64,000 nt of DNA from Cerrena zonata (Eukaryota > Basidiomycota > Agaricomycetes > Polyporales > Cerrenaceae): contig JASBNA010000017.1 in the NCBI GenBank assembly GCA_038087015.1, positions 620,001 through 684,000 of the forward strand, read 5' to 3'. The notes beneath the pieces are model-generated. The model was not told the DNA's origin. It saw nothing but the letters and a program-made list of their open reading frames with translations, and did no database searches. Shown in pieces: positions 12,314 through 22,683 of the stretch. Positions within the stretch are counted from its first letter, which is position 1. Every line of letters starts with the position of its first letter. A program made the translations under genes and the position numbers.

Positions 12314-12806
12314 GCTTTGCTCCTCTGCTTAGAGGGAGAGTGTAGAGTTCTTTTATTATGACGAAATGTAACACTGTAAAATAAAACTACTCCCAAAGAT
12401 GTTTATATCCCAATTTGATCTCAACCCAATATCGGCCGATACTCGCACCTGATTGGTGCTTGGCCAAACGCTTAGGGATCAGGATTATGGATAGAATGCA
12501 AGGTACAACACACATGCCAGCTGTGAACCATTCCATAAATCCCATAAAGCGTGTCTCCCCGGTGTTTACTTTTTGCCCACGACTGTTCTTCCTTCCCGCC
12601 ATCCTCGTCCCATCGCACCCGTCGCAGCGTGGTCGTCTTACACAGGCCCTCCACGTAGTCAAAAGAGACCGCCCATATCTTGCTTTCCACCACCTTGTAC
12701 CCTAATAGCGACGTATACAGCTTTACACCGTCAGTAATTGCATTTTCGTACGATATCGGAACGCCGCAGTATTCCTTCTCAACCACCGTCTACGTCTATC
12801 CGAACA
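12314..12806. promoter_or_regulatory. Spacer with HPT1-like 3' UTR and mitoferrin promoter
   Basis: An AATAAA-like motif at about 12380 probably serves the upstream gene, and the remainder precedes the mitoferrin start at 12807. A minus-strand open stretch of about 100 codons (12472-12786) has no recognisable domain and no paralogue here, so I do not call it a gene. Confidence 0.4.
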
Positions 12807-14054
12807 ATGGAGGTCGTTGAAGAAATCGAGTACGAGGGTCTCCCACCAAACGCAGGTCTCGGTGTACGTCACAAGTAAAAATCGAACATAACGACAAAAC
12901 TAACAATATTTATTCATGTCGGTAGGTAAGCATGATGGCTGGAGCACTAGTGAGTCCTTCTCTTGTCGAACCCGACACACACGAAAATTTGACCAAGGGG
13001 TCTCCTCTTTCACCCATAGGCCGGAATTACAGAGCACGCCGTCATGTTCCCTGTCGATAGTATCAAAGTGAGTCTGCTGTCCCACATCCTCATCTATTCT
13101 CATCTATGACAACACAGACGCGAATGCAAGTGTTCGCAACCAGCCCTGCAGCCGTATACACCGGTATCGGGAATGCGTTTACAAGAATATCATCGACGGA
13201 GGGGATGAGGGCCCTGTGGCGAGGCGTTTCGTCAGTCATTATGGGCGCCGGCCCCGCGCATGCTGTACATTTTGGAACGTATGAGGCGATCAAGGAATTC
13301 ACAGGTGGAAATATTGAAGGAAACAAGAATCAGTGGTTGTCAACTTGTGAGTTGCTATTTTACTGAAATACGCAGCTGCGATATTGAGTCCCAAATAGCA
13401 TTTGCCGGAGCTTCAGCAACGATTGCCAGTGATGCTCTCATGAACCCATTCGATGGTACGCTGAAATGGCTCATTCACACCTTCCAACCCACTTACATTT
13501 TTTCCAGTCATCAAACAACGAATGCAAGTCCACAAGTCCGAGTTCCGCTCAGCCCTCACCTGCGCCCGAACAGTCTACCGCACCGAAGGTCTCTCGGCAT
13601 TCTACATTTCCTACCCTACGACACTCATGATGTCTGTTCCCTTCACCGCGGTGCAATTCACTGTCTACGAACAGCTGAAAACCCTCCTGAACCCATCCGG
13701 TGTCTACAGCCCCGTGACGCACATGCTTTCCGGTGGTCTGGCAGGAGCGGTCGCTGGTGCAGTCACGACGCCTTTGGATGTGGCGAAGACAATTTTGCAG
13801 ACGAGGGGAGCTTCGTCAGATAAAGAAATTCGACATGCGAAGGGGAATGATGGATGCGTTTAGGATCATTTGGGCGAGGGATGGATTGAAGGGCTTTGCG
13901 AGAGGACTCACACCGAGGGTGTTGACGTTCATGCCGAGTAATGCGTTGTGTTGGCTCTCGTACGAGTTCTTCAGTGCGTTGTTCCATTCTCGCATTCTTG
14001 AGATTATACTGACTTTTTCGGCTTCTTGCAGAGATGGCGATACGAGACGTATAA
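12807..14054 (+). CDS. Mitoferrin, mitochondrial iron carrier (Mrs3/Mrs4 family)
   Basis: Inner-membrane carrier bringing iron into mitochondria for Fe-S cluster and heme synthesis. The start is ATG 12807 (MEVVEEIEYEGLPPNAGLG). All three carrier repeats show their PxDxxK/R signatures: MFPVDSIKTRMQ, MNPFDVIKQRMQ and TTPLDVAKTILQTRG. Mitoferrin-specific segments include VSMMAGALAGITEHAVMFP, GAGPAHAVHFGTYE and LTPRVLTFMPSNALCWLSYE. The end is YEFFKMAIRDV with TAA at 14052-14054. Short introns separate the blocks. In the third repeat the frame changes between SSDKEIRHAKG and MMDAFRIIWARDG at about 13846. Dropping one A restores the family sequence, so a sequence error or a damaging insertion is likely. 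Confidence 0.9.
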
Positions 14055-15236
14055 GATCTTACCTTGTATCATCACCTTGCGGTTGTTATACATGCTTTAT
14101 GACCCATAGAAAAAGAGGAGAATGACACGCTTGTGTGGACTGAGTTATTACAGGTTAACATTCTAAATCCCATTTATTGCTGTCGAGTTTTTCTCATTAT
14201 TCCATCTTCTTGAAATCCACCCTCACCCTGTTTTTTTTCGTATCGTATACTACTAGTATGTTCATCTCTTAGGACTTCTAATTCCAACACATCTCATGTC
14301 TGCCTCTATGAGACTCATTAACAGATGTTGTACGTCGTCAACTGCAGTGTCCATCAACTGCTCCGAGTGACACCCATCACCACTCATCTCAGGGAGAAAT
14401 ACGTGGGGTTATGCTTAGATACTTAGCGCATGGAACGCTTACCGTGGTATACCTTTCCTTTTATACTCTATCTTTCTGTTTGCTCCAATTGACGTTCCTT
14501 TGGCACTTGCTCTCCTAGTGCAACATCGCTCCCCTGTCTCACGTCTTTCCTTCAGGCCTCTGACTTGTCGTCCGGTTTGTATTGGGAGATCTTACGTCTA
14601 CACGACACCTGTGCTAAGTCTTCGAATACACCTTTGGTCATGGTGTCATCATGCCCAATTCTACCTATTCAAACAAGCGAACTTGAAGGTCGATGCACTT
14701 TGTCTGGAAGGTATCGAGTGCATAAAGACTTCAATTAACGGGCCAATGACTTACACTATATTAAGACACTGGCTCTCGGACGTGGCGGTGTGCGTCCAAA
14801 CGTTGTGGAGATCGCAATGCGACTTTCCAAGTACATCCGTTTAAGCACAAGTAAGTTGCACTCTATCATCTAGTATGTATAGCGTTGTCAGACAATCAGC
14901 TCATAATCACTATAGATCGTGTTATGGCTCACTTGTGAACCTAATCCCCACAGAGCTCGCAGACTGTCCGTAATCGGGCTTTCGTCTTCGGATTGGTTCT
15001 AACCGTCAAGAAAATCTATTCTGTCTGAGTATTCATTATCATGAAGTACCATGTTTCTCGACTAAAGGGTAGACTATGTCTGGTTTCCGAGTGTTGCTTT
15101 GTAATTATGCCGCAACCGTTCGAATTCGAAGGATGTCAATTTGGAACGCGATCACGTGTCCGAATCCTTAAGATGTCACGCATCGTCGCGGCATGCTTGT
15201 GTACATCTTCGTCCTTGACCACCATAACCGACCACC
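14055..15236. other. Intergenic, no supported gene
   Basis: About 1.2 kb. A plus-strand open stretch at 14500-14844 has no recognisable domain. Within it the translation around 14760-14840 is mildly protein-like in a neighbouring frame, which could be a relic, but I cannot assign it. The 3' UTR of mitoferrin must lie at the left end. Confidence 0.4.
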
Positions 15237-16986
15237 ATGCCAAGCAACAAATCCGAGTCCTCTGCCAGTAAACCAAATCTCCCAGGTACCAATCAAATAA
15301 CCTAACCAAGGTCGCGCTGTACGAGTCCCCAAACGGCCGCACGCTTCCGACTCTTTACCGCCGTCTAGTATCCATTTTAAGGAAGGCGTAAAGGAAGAAA
15401 ATGAGTCTGATGTTGGACCCCCCAAGAAGAAGACGAAGACGGGGAGGCCTGTTAACAAGATCCCCAAATCAAAGTTACCTTCCAAGGAAAGGATCGACCG
15501 CTACGCCAAGTCCTTACGAAAGGCACTCGAGGATTCACGCCTTCCTGCTGATAAGCGAAAGTATGCATCTATTCACTCTAATATCATCTTATCTTACTGT
15601 GACTCTCAAGGACGTGGAAAGACACCACCTTGGATCGTGATATCTTAGTCCGTTACAAAGATACTGCTCGCTGGGCAGCTCGTGTGATTAGCCCTTTCCT
15701 TGTAGTGTCATACTCATTCCCCCTTGCCTTGCGAATTTCAAAGTCTGACGAGCATGGCCTCTGTGAACTGACAAAAGAGGCAGAGGAAAGAGCGTAAGTT
15801 GTCGATTTTGGTCTAACGTCATCCTAACGCCTGCATATATGCGCATATAGTGACGAATTTACTCGTGACCAAGCTCTGCGACTCTATGGGCTTATGAAAT
15901 GGCGCCTTCCACAGTTTATGGAATTCCTACCAACCTTCCAGACTTCTACAGAAATGAAGGATCTCTTCTTTGACATACTGGACTTTGTACGCTCCTTTCT
16001 ACAAGCAACGGCGCTTGCTAACACTTTCCTAGATGACTACTAAAGTCATGAGTGCTCGCTCATGCGATGTTGGAGTCTTACGCTATGAGTCTATGCATTA
16101 CCTAGTACCTTACAGAGATTATAATGCTCCTTCGCCAAGTTATGGTCGCAAACACCAACGAGGCTTTGTCAACATCGTCACTGGCCGGATGCTCTGCCCA
16201 CAAAACAAACTTGATGATTTTGATCAAAACCCGGAAGAGTACTGCTAACTTTTCATATCCAAAGCTTTTTGTCTATGCTCATACTGTTTTCTCTCCCAGA
16301 TTTTGCTTAGCCGCTAGAAATGGCGATATAGAGGTATCCGCTGAAGACCTGCCTTCATACCTATATGATCAAGATGACTGTAATCCTCAAGACATTTTGA
16401 AGGGTCTTCTTCGAGGTCCTTTTCTTGTGAAAGTAAGTCACTGATCGGGGTTCCCCAAGCGTAATAGGTGTAACGACATATTGCAGTGTTTCCGTCATGT
16501 CTTTACGGGGAAACAGTCTGCGTGCAAGACTTCAAACGGTCCCTCTGACAGTACACGATCGCTTGCAAAATCGAACCGTATGGCGTGTGTGCAATCCTAC
16601 CATATTGTTTATGTTGGAATTCTGGTGCGTATTTCAAGCCAGAGGTGTCCCTTGGCTGACGACGGTAATCTAGGCTCGCTTTCTTCTGAACAGCCAGAAA
16701 ACCTGGAAAACTGAGGATGAGAAGTTTGATATGACAGAATATCATAACGTTCTTCTCGAACTTTTCGCGGAAAATAAAACTTGGGCCGAAGAGACCCTTG
16801 AATGGTGGAACCGGTAAGTCGAATTTATAATGAACGACTGACATAGCTTTACTCTTCTGCGATAGCCGTGTTTTTTCTATCAAGCCGAAAGGGTCCTACG
16901 ACGGACACGAATCTGCCTTCTCACTTATAATGAAACGATTTGCTGGTGCCGATGCTAATCACGATCCTGCTTCTAAGCCTCTGTAA
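15237..16986 (+). CDS. DUF6698 family protein (basidiomycete, unknown function)
   Basis: Resembles a large agaricomycete family of unknown function. The N-terminal part is basic and probably disordered (GPPKKKTKTGRPVNKIPKSK, with a nuclear-localisation look). The conserved part follows: a segment around RYKDTARWAARVISPFLVV; then KHQRGFVNIVTGRMLCPQNK, in which the LCP tripeptide is typical; then EDLPSYLYDQDDCNPQDILK and GLLRGPFLVKCFRHVFTGKQ; then NRMACVQSYHIVYVGILARF; and finally ETLEWWNRRVF near the end, with stop TAA at 16984-16986. At least seven introns are present. The 5' end is uncertain: joining the ATG at 15237 to the body needs an intron of only 25 nt (15286-15310). Codon use is like its neighbours. 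Many genomes carry scattered, often broken members of this family. Confidence 0.7.
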
Positions 16987-17475
16987 CTGGCTTGCCCTGG
17001 CTCCTGTTCTTTCCCCTTGTATTCTTGTGCTGAACTCCTCTGTCCTCGGTTCTATCATGCGGCTCGTACGTTTCACCATGTTGATGTTCTCTACTCATGA
17101 CTGTATGGAATAATAAAGTGTTGCATTATAATAAACTTTTATTACGAAATACATGACAAAACAATTTGAAGGCTCGACGGGAGAATTACCAGTTCGTGTC
17201 GTAGAGTGTCGGGCCGTCTTTGAAGTGGTTCCAACTTCCAAAGATTTCGGACAAGCTTTGAATATTGGTATGGATTTGAATCTACGTGACCTGGGAGGAA
17301 GTCTCATAATGGGATCTCAGAACAAATGAAATTCGTGTATATCGATCGACAATCCTCAGCTATATGTCACTGACATTCAACGTAGAAATGACTCTCTTCG
17401 AGAAGAATCACTCGAATCAAGGTAATCACTTTGTAGTGGTGTTAGTCCAGGATAAACGATACTTTGTGATTCAAC
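16987..17475. other. Convergent intergenic region
   Basis: Space between the 3' ends of the DUF6698 gene and the F-box pseudogene. AATAAA-like sequence near 17111 could be a polyadenylation signal. No coding support. Confidence 0.4.
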
Positions 17476-18651
17476 TCACTCGAGCATGCTGAGCCACAAG
17501 AGACTCTTTGCGTGTAGCTGAGGCAACTTTTCCGTAATACACGCCCGCCAGTCAGCAAAGGTGGCACCCAAGGTGTGTGGTAACTTGAATGCAATGCGAG
17601 TTATGTTCGGAACCTTGTTCAAGGCGTCGTCCATTTTCTCCCAGTTGATCTTGTCCTTGATACTTGGATGGAAGGAATAGTTTCGGTTTAACTCAAAAGT
17701 GATAGTTTGGATCGTCGTAGGTGTATGGGGAATGATGGTACAGGCCAATCTATCTATATCGTTGAGATCCGGGTCAAGGATATCTGCAGTCATCGCCAGG
17801 GTCAATGATTGCAGAGCACTGCATTGAGAGAGTTTGAAGATGGTCCATATTTCCTTGCTTCGGCCTATAGACAATGACAGCTCAATGAAAGTATTGATAG
17901 AACCGTAGAAGATATTGATGCTTACGAGGACTGGTCATACTACGAAGGTAATCCAGTTTGAGGAACTGTAAGCTTGGGGCAGATGGTTGAGATCACGTGT
18001 CAAGATATTCAGGGAAGTTATTGTGGGGAGTGTGGGCCGAAGGAGTTTTCGAATAGCCCGCAGGATTTGATCCGGTATTAAGAGAGAAAGCGATGTTATC
18101 TGCAAATTGTGTAGGATTTCAATTTCATCATTTGGTGGCTTCACATAATCGAAATCGAGAACACGTATACTGAGGTGTTTTATGGAAGAAAAGTGAGCAA
18201 GTAGGCGAGTGGTGCTCTCCAAATTAAAGGTGTCATAACCCAATACTAGGCTGTCGAGAGTTTGCTTGATAGAGTGTGCACGGGTATGCGTGGAGGGCAA
18301 CCTGTCTCCTGAAAGCTCCAACGACCGCAGTTGGGGAAGATGGCGCACTAGTACACCTATCAACAGAGCCCCGCCACAACTTATGCCAGAGAGATGCAGT
18401 CGTTGCAGACGAGAACAGTACATTGACGATCCCCAGAGCAAGGTTACTATACGCTGGAGGCCAGCCAACAAAGTCGTGTCAATGTCCAGGTTTTTGAACA
18501 GGTTACGTTGAGCAAACCGTCACCATGCGCGGCAGACGAGGGCACATGAATAGAGAGTTTATGGGTCTTCTTCAAGGCAATCAATGATGATTGCAAAAAG
18601 CTCAAGTGGTAACTCGAACGACTGCTCATTGACAGCCGTAGCACCGTCCAT
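17476..18651 (-). pseudogene. F-box / leucine-rich-repeat protein, broken in the F-box
   Basis: Reads from ATG at 18651 (MDGATAVNEQSFELPLELFA) into a clear F-box: LPLELFAIIIDCLEEDP, stop, TLYSCALVCRAW, stop, RFAQRNLFKNLDID. The two in-frame stops are TAA at 18559-18561, where Lys or similar is expected, and TGA at 18520-18522, directly after the conserved Trp. Downstream the frame is open with LRR-like text (LQRLHLSGISCGGALLIGVL, LPQLRSLELSGDRLP, LQITSLSLLIPDQILRAI), then an intron near 17875-17935 and a last exon ending LLWLSMLE. F-box proteins recruit substrates to SCF ubiquitin ligases; this copy cannot make a full F-box unless the stops are sequence errors. Translation from an internal start after 18520 is a weaker alternative. 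Confidence 0.7.
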
Positions 18652-19093
18652 ATCAGGCTTTTCCTAATGATACCATGAAAGTATATTTGAAAATTAAAAT
18701 TGAAAACATACTGGATGTTTTTGGAGTGGAGGTTGTCACAGCAGTGAATGACTCGAACCAAAAGAGTCAACATGATGGACCGTCGAGATAAGAACTCAAG
18801 CGCCCGCCACTAACTTGAACCCAGCCTTCACTTATGAGGAATCGTCACTGGCAAAGCAAGGTATATATCTCACTCACTAGCAAGGGCAAAAGCTATGACC
18901 TTTATTAACGGAAACGGCCTTGTTTCAACACGTCGTTGGTATCGATTACGTACAGAAGAACGTGTCCAACTATTAATAACGCTTTCGCAGCCGCTGCAAG
19001 GCGTCCACATGTTGCAACTTGAAGTTAACCCACATTTTCAGAATCTGAAAATTTAGGCCTGGGGACTTATTAGATTCACTAACACCATCTAAC
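18652..19093. promoter_or_regulatory. Divergent spacer, F-box pseudogene / BTB gene
   Basis: A spacer of 442 bases between two divergent starts. No motif that I can name. It presumably holds the promoter of the BTB gene on the right. Confidence 0.35.
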
Positions 19094-20087
19094 ATGTCAC
19101 CTTCCGATGATACTGTGATTTGTAGCCTCTGTGCGTCTACTTATATGTTCTCTCGCAATCATTTGAAAGCGATACTGACGGTCCCGATTTGCACACAGTC
19201 AACGCTAAAGATGCAGACATAATTATCCGCTCCTTTGATGGGATCCACTTCAGAGTCTACCGCAGGGACTTGGAGGCTTACTCTGAAGGATTTGTCGCAC
19301 CACCATGCGGAAACAATAGCCCAATAGAGACCGTCCAACTTTCCGAGACGTCCGGTGTCCTGAAATTATTGTTGCAATTTATGCGGAAGCAAAGACAGCC
19401 CGACATTAAGGATATAGAGTTCGAACTACTGGCAGATCTCGCAGAAGCTGCAGAAAAATATGAGGTCTACGCCGCCATCCAACTGTGTAACATATACATG
19501 AGGTATGTCTCGTCACTCAGGCTGTGGTTTCCCAAATTCACCTCCTGAGATTAGAAACGGAGTATCCGAGCACCCATTGCAAGTTTTGAGCTATGCGACA
19601 AAGCACGGTTATGCTGACCTCGCGAACGAGTGCGCCATCCACACCATTGGAATGGACGTCAAACAGGTACTTCGCTGTCTGCCCCCTAATGTCCATGTCA
19701 GCTGGGTAAGTGACTATCAGTGAAGATTAAGTTTCGACCTTGGTATTGATACCAATGTGGTCATCGAAGCTCCAATTTCATCTTCGATGGCAGAACCTGC
19801 CTCATGAACTGCTTCGATACAAGAGTGCCATACAGTGTCGGCGTCGAGCGGATGGTTCCTCTCCCCCTTGCACACAATGGAGCGAATTCTACGCCCGCGT
19901 CGCGGAAAGCTTCGCAAGAAAAGGGTTGAAAGCTCTCCGTTTGCAGATGTCCTCAATTTTTCTCGATGCGGAGAACGCGACTGATTTATCCGATTGCTCT
20001 AAATGTATGAGTTTGGCGAACGCCTGGAGGAACCATGCGGTCTCTTTGGTTAATCACCCTAAGTACACGACATTTAGTGAATGTTAG
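19094..20087 (+). CDS. BTB/POZ domain protein
   Basis: Agaricomycete-type BTB protein. Exon 1 (ATG 19094, MSPSDDTVICSLF) joins to the BTB core NAKDADIIIRSFDGIHFRVY, then FVAPPCGNNSPIETVQLSET and VLKLLLQFMRKQRQPDI, and the helical end AEKYEVYAAIQLCNIYM. After an intron, a BACK-like stretch follows: VLSYATKHGYADLANECAIH. A last exon from about 19790 reads RADGSSPPCTQWSEFYARVA and ends LANAWRNHAVSLVNHPKY, with a stop at 20085-20087. The pattern 'D-(A/V)-x-I-I-R-S-x-D' and the C-terminal block with paired Cys are common in mushroom BTB families. BTB domains dimerise and may bind Cul3; the role of this one is unknown. A decayed copy of its last exon follows at 20213-20446. Confidence 0.8.
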
Positions 20088-20212
20088 AGGGGAATGCAGC
20101 TGTAGTCTAAGTTGTCCAGAGCAAAAATGTTTCCATAGTGTACGTTTTGATTGTATATCATTTGACGAGCCACGTTTAACTAGAATTGCATGAAATTATG
20201 CAATTCAACAGT

Positions 20213-20446
20213 GCAGCGCAGTGTCAGAACAGGGGACTTTCTTGTCATACCTGAGAGGGGTCCTATGCTCGCGTTGCTGAAAGCCTGGCAAATCATGGAC
20301 CAGATGTACTCCACCAACGCATGACGTCCATCTTCATTGACGCGGAGGACAGGGTGTGCTATAGATGATTGTCCGACTCGGAATTGTGGACAGCTTGCCG
20401 ATGCGTGGAGAAACCACACCGTCTTGCTGGTTGACACTTGCAAGTA
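20213..20446 (+). pseudogene. Decayed copy of the last exon of the neighbouring BTB gene
   Basis: Translation on the plus strand gives YARVAESLANHGPDVLHQRM, then TSIFIDAEDR, and in another frame LADAWRNHTVLLVDTCKY. These align with YARVAESFARKGLKALRLQM, SSIFLDAENA and LANAWRNHAVSLVNHPKY of the intact gene just upstream. Stop codons and frame shifts separate the pieces, and no BTB domain precedes them. It is best read as a tandem partial duplication that has decayed. Confidence 0.75.
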
Positions 20447-20486
20447 TATGAAACCCTATCATATAACACGATGCCGTTTCTAGAAT

Positions 20487-20687
20487 TTTGAAATTGTGTA
20501 TAGTCGGTTATTTCCACAAACCGAGCAATAATATACCTGAGTGAGTAGAATGTCCTGGTATAGGAGTAATGTAGAGGGTATGAAAAAGGAAGAGGAAGAA
20601 ACTATCACCCTGAGTAGGTTTTCGGCGGACCAGATGATGATAATAAGTGCTATACCATTTAATCGGTGACTGAGATACCCAGTTCCC
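20487..20687 (-). repeat. Inverted copy of the 3' end of the CSC1 gene (28777-28991)
   Basis: Read on the minus strand, this segment matches the last codons and 3' UTR of the CSC1 channel gene at 28777-28991. The peptide VSQSPIKWYSTYYHH here corresponds to VSQSPNKRYSTYYHH there. A 38-base block is identical (20532-20569 against 28898-28935). The stop codon of the gene is replaced by a Gln codon in this copy. Overall identity is about 80 percent by eye. The copies are in opposite orientation, about 8 kb apart. No terminal repeats or target duplications are visible at its ends. Confidence 0.85.
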
Positions 20688-21089
20688 AATGTGACTGTCG
20701 AGCATTCTAGTCAGGGCTAGGAGTCATTTTTGAGGATCGAGTCTTTGTTTGCAATTCCACACGGAACGTGGTATGAACGGAGAAAACCAAATAAAATCAT
20801 CCACGACTGTATAAGCCACAACGTACGAAAAGGGGAGAAATATACAAATGACATTAGAGTATAATGCATTACGAGATGACGGTTTGACGTGTGTGTATGG
20901 TCGACAACGTCCATGAAAGGGCGGAGCAGGGGTTGAGTTGATAGGTCCGAGTTTGTTTTTCGGTTCATAAACAGATATCGGCCGTGATTTGCGGCAAGGC
21001 GGAAGGCAGCGTTAAGGTGCCCATTTGGAAAGGCAATTCGGGACATATGCAAGAACGTAAGAGTCAGAAAAGCTGTCGTCGTCAAGTAT
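20688..21089. other. Region downstream of FIS1
   Basis: Probably the FIS1 3' UTR and intergenic sequence. A minus-strand open stretch of about 136 codons spans 20717-21127, but it overlaps the last FIS1 exon in another frame and shows no domain, so I do not call it. Confidence 0.45.
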
Positions 21090-21789
21090 TTATTTGCGAG
21101 TTGCTCGCCGTATGAGTCCCGCAACAAGAAGGGTGCCTAGCGCTGCTGCTCCGCCTACGAGTGCCATACCGATGTATCCCTCTACGGAGAAGTTTAGTCA
21201 TGTGTATGTGTATGGGTGGAATGTGGGGAATGTAACCGTACCTCGTTTAACACGGTCGTCAATTAGCTCCTCCAAGCTATTGGCTTGCATGTTGGTAGGT
21301 TCCTTCTCCCGTAGTAGTGCTATATAACGATTCAATAGTTTGAGACACTAATACTCTAGAGCAATGTCGAAGCTTACAGTTGAACCTCCTCGCTTCGTCA
21401 TAGTTGCCCAACTTATAATGACCGAGTGCGAGGTAATAGAGACACTCTCGTCTTCTCGTCGGTTCAGCACGGTAGATATCTAAAATGCGACATATTAATC
21501 GAGTCGAGATACATTCATAGTCTTCAACACACCTTGCAGTAATCGGACCCCCTCCACTTGATGCTCCTTTATCGGACTCTTCACCAGGCCCCATGCGTAG
21601 TTAAACTTCGTCTGGACTGTAACATGCGATTGTGAAACTTCTTTCTCATATTGTCTCTTTAGGACCTATTACAGCAATACCGATTCAGGATATTCAAGCT
21701 CGAGAGGCGTGAAGCTTGCTACGCACGTCTAGTTCGTCAAAAGATAACGAGACTTCAGCATCAGCAGCGTACGGTAATTCTGTCGGCAT
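21090..21789 (-). CDS. FIS1: Mitochondrial fission protein Fis1
   Basis: Tail-anchored outer-membrane protein that recruits the dynamin Dnm1 through adaptors for mitochondrial and peroxisomal fission. The start is ATG 21789 ([20 protein letters not shown]). Exons read through [91 protein letters not shown] and end with [20 protein letters not shown] plus RATRK. That is the full TPR-like helical bundle, one C-terminal membrane helix and a short basic tail, the standard Fis1 plan at about 150 residues. The stop is at 21090-21092. Every intron boundary keeps frame. It diverges from COX23 across 189 bases, so two nuclear genes for mitochondrial proteins share a promoter. Confidence 0.95.
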
Positions 21790-21978
21790 CTTTAAGCAAG
21801 TACGGAAGCGATGATGGTGGTTCAATCCAAAGACCGTAATAAACCGGTAAGGGTGAAATCTCGAGACACAGCACGCGAGCTGCGTGTGACTATATATGGT
21901 TAGGGTTTATCCACTGATGAGCATTTCGTGTGTTGAGGTCTTGCTGCAGTGTGTGATACCTTACTACGTTCATAACTC
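21790..21978. promoter_or_regulatory. Divergent promoter, FIS1 / COX23
   Basis: A 189-base spacer between start codons of two genes for mitochondrial proteins. It contains a TATATA stretch near 21892 and, just before it at about 21868-21885, a short imperfect inverted repeat of the form CACGC-n-GCGTG. Co-regulation is an inference. Confidence 0.45.
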
Positions 21979-22443
21979 ATGGCTGTCAGGAAATCCGCCG
22001 TACAACACGCTGAACAGGACCCAAATTCGCTACCGGATCCTTACGAGAATGCAAAGCCACAGGACTATAAGGACTCGTTCAATAAGGTGTGCTCGACGCT
22101 TGTTAGAACATATTATTTCACCATGGCTGAAGTATGGTATGACGCAAGGATCGGCCTATGACCAAGTTCGTCGAGTACGTCCTATATCTTTATGTATTCG
22201 TGTGCTTCTCTCACAGATGTCGCATCCTTGCAGCCCTTGTAAAGCTGCGTCGAAAGCGTCCATGGATTGTCTCGACAAAAACAACTATGATCGGGACAAA
22301 TGCTTGGAATATTTCCAGGCGTACAGGGATTGCAAGAAAGCTTGGGTGAGGACTTCCTCATTCTATAGCACTTTTTTGACTATATACTCGACACTTATTA
22401 GATGGAACAAAGGAAAGCTGACAGACGGGCAGGTCGAGCTTGA
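21979..22443 (+). CDS. COX23: Cox23, twin CX9C protein for cytochrome c oxidase assembly
   Basis: Small intermembrane-space protein imported by Mia40 and needed for copper delivery or assembly of complex IV. Exons 21979-22086, 22149-22174, 22234-22345 and 22402-22443 give 95 residues in unbroken frame. Exon 1 reads MAVRKSAVQHAEQDPNSLPD and PQDYKDSFNK, exon 2 is the 26-nt DRPMTKFV piece, and exon 3 carries both CX9C pairs: C-KAASKASMD-C and C-LEYFQAYRD-C, followed by KKAW. Exon 4 ends MEQRKADRRAGRA. The acceptor ending at 22233 was chosen because it restores FVDPCKAASKAS; a nearer AG at 22216 would break the motif. The small size and the FVDPC lead-in distinguish it from Cox17 and Cox19. Confidence 0.93.
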
Positions 22444-22683
22444 CTCTGCGTCATGTATACCATGTATTTACTTGATGTGACCTTCAGAACGTACTTGCTC
22501 ATATGACGTGCTTTTTTGTGGACCCAGTTTATTCAGGAGAGATTGTCAATCCCATACTACAACATATCGCAACAATGATAGCATAGTTAGATATAACAAC
22601 AATCATCGAAATACACAGTAAGTTTCACCCCGGGGCTCCAAACCCGAACCACATGTAAGCACTGCTATATGCCCAGACGAGAC

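Noticed and set aside
12472..12786. Minus-strand open frame of about 104 codons before mitoferrin
   Set aside because: No recognisable domain, lies over the promoter of mitoferrin, and no intron signals extend it.
14500..14844. Plus-strand open frame of 114 codons
   Set aside because: No domain, no intron-linked extension and no paralogue; at most a relic.
20717..21127. Minus-strand open frame of 136 codons downstream of FIS1
   Set aside because: Overlaps the last FIS1 exon in a different frame and resembles no family; read as 3' UTR.
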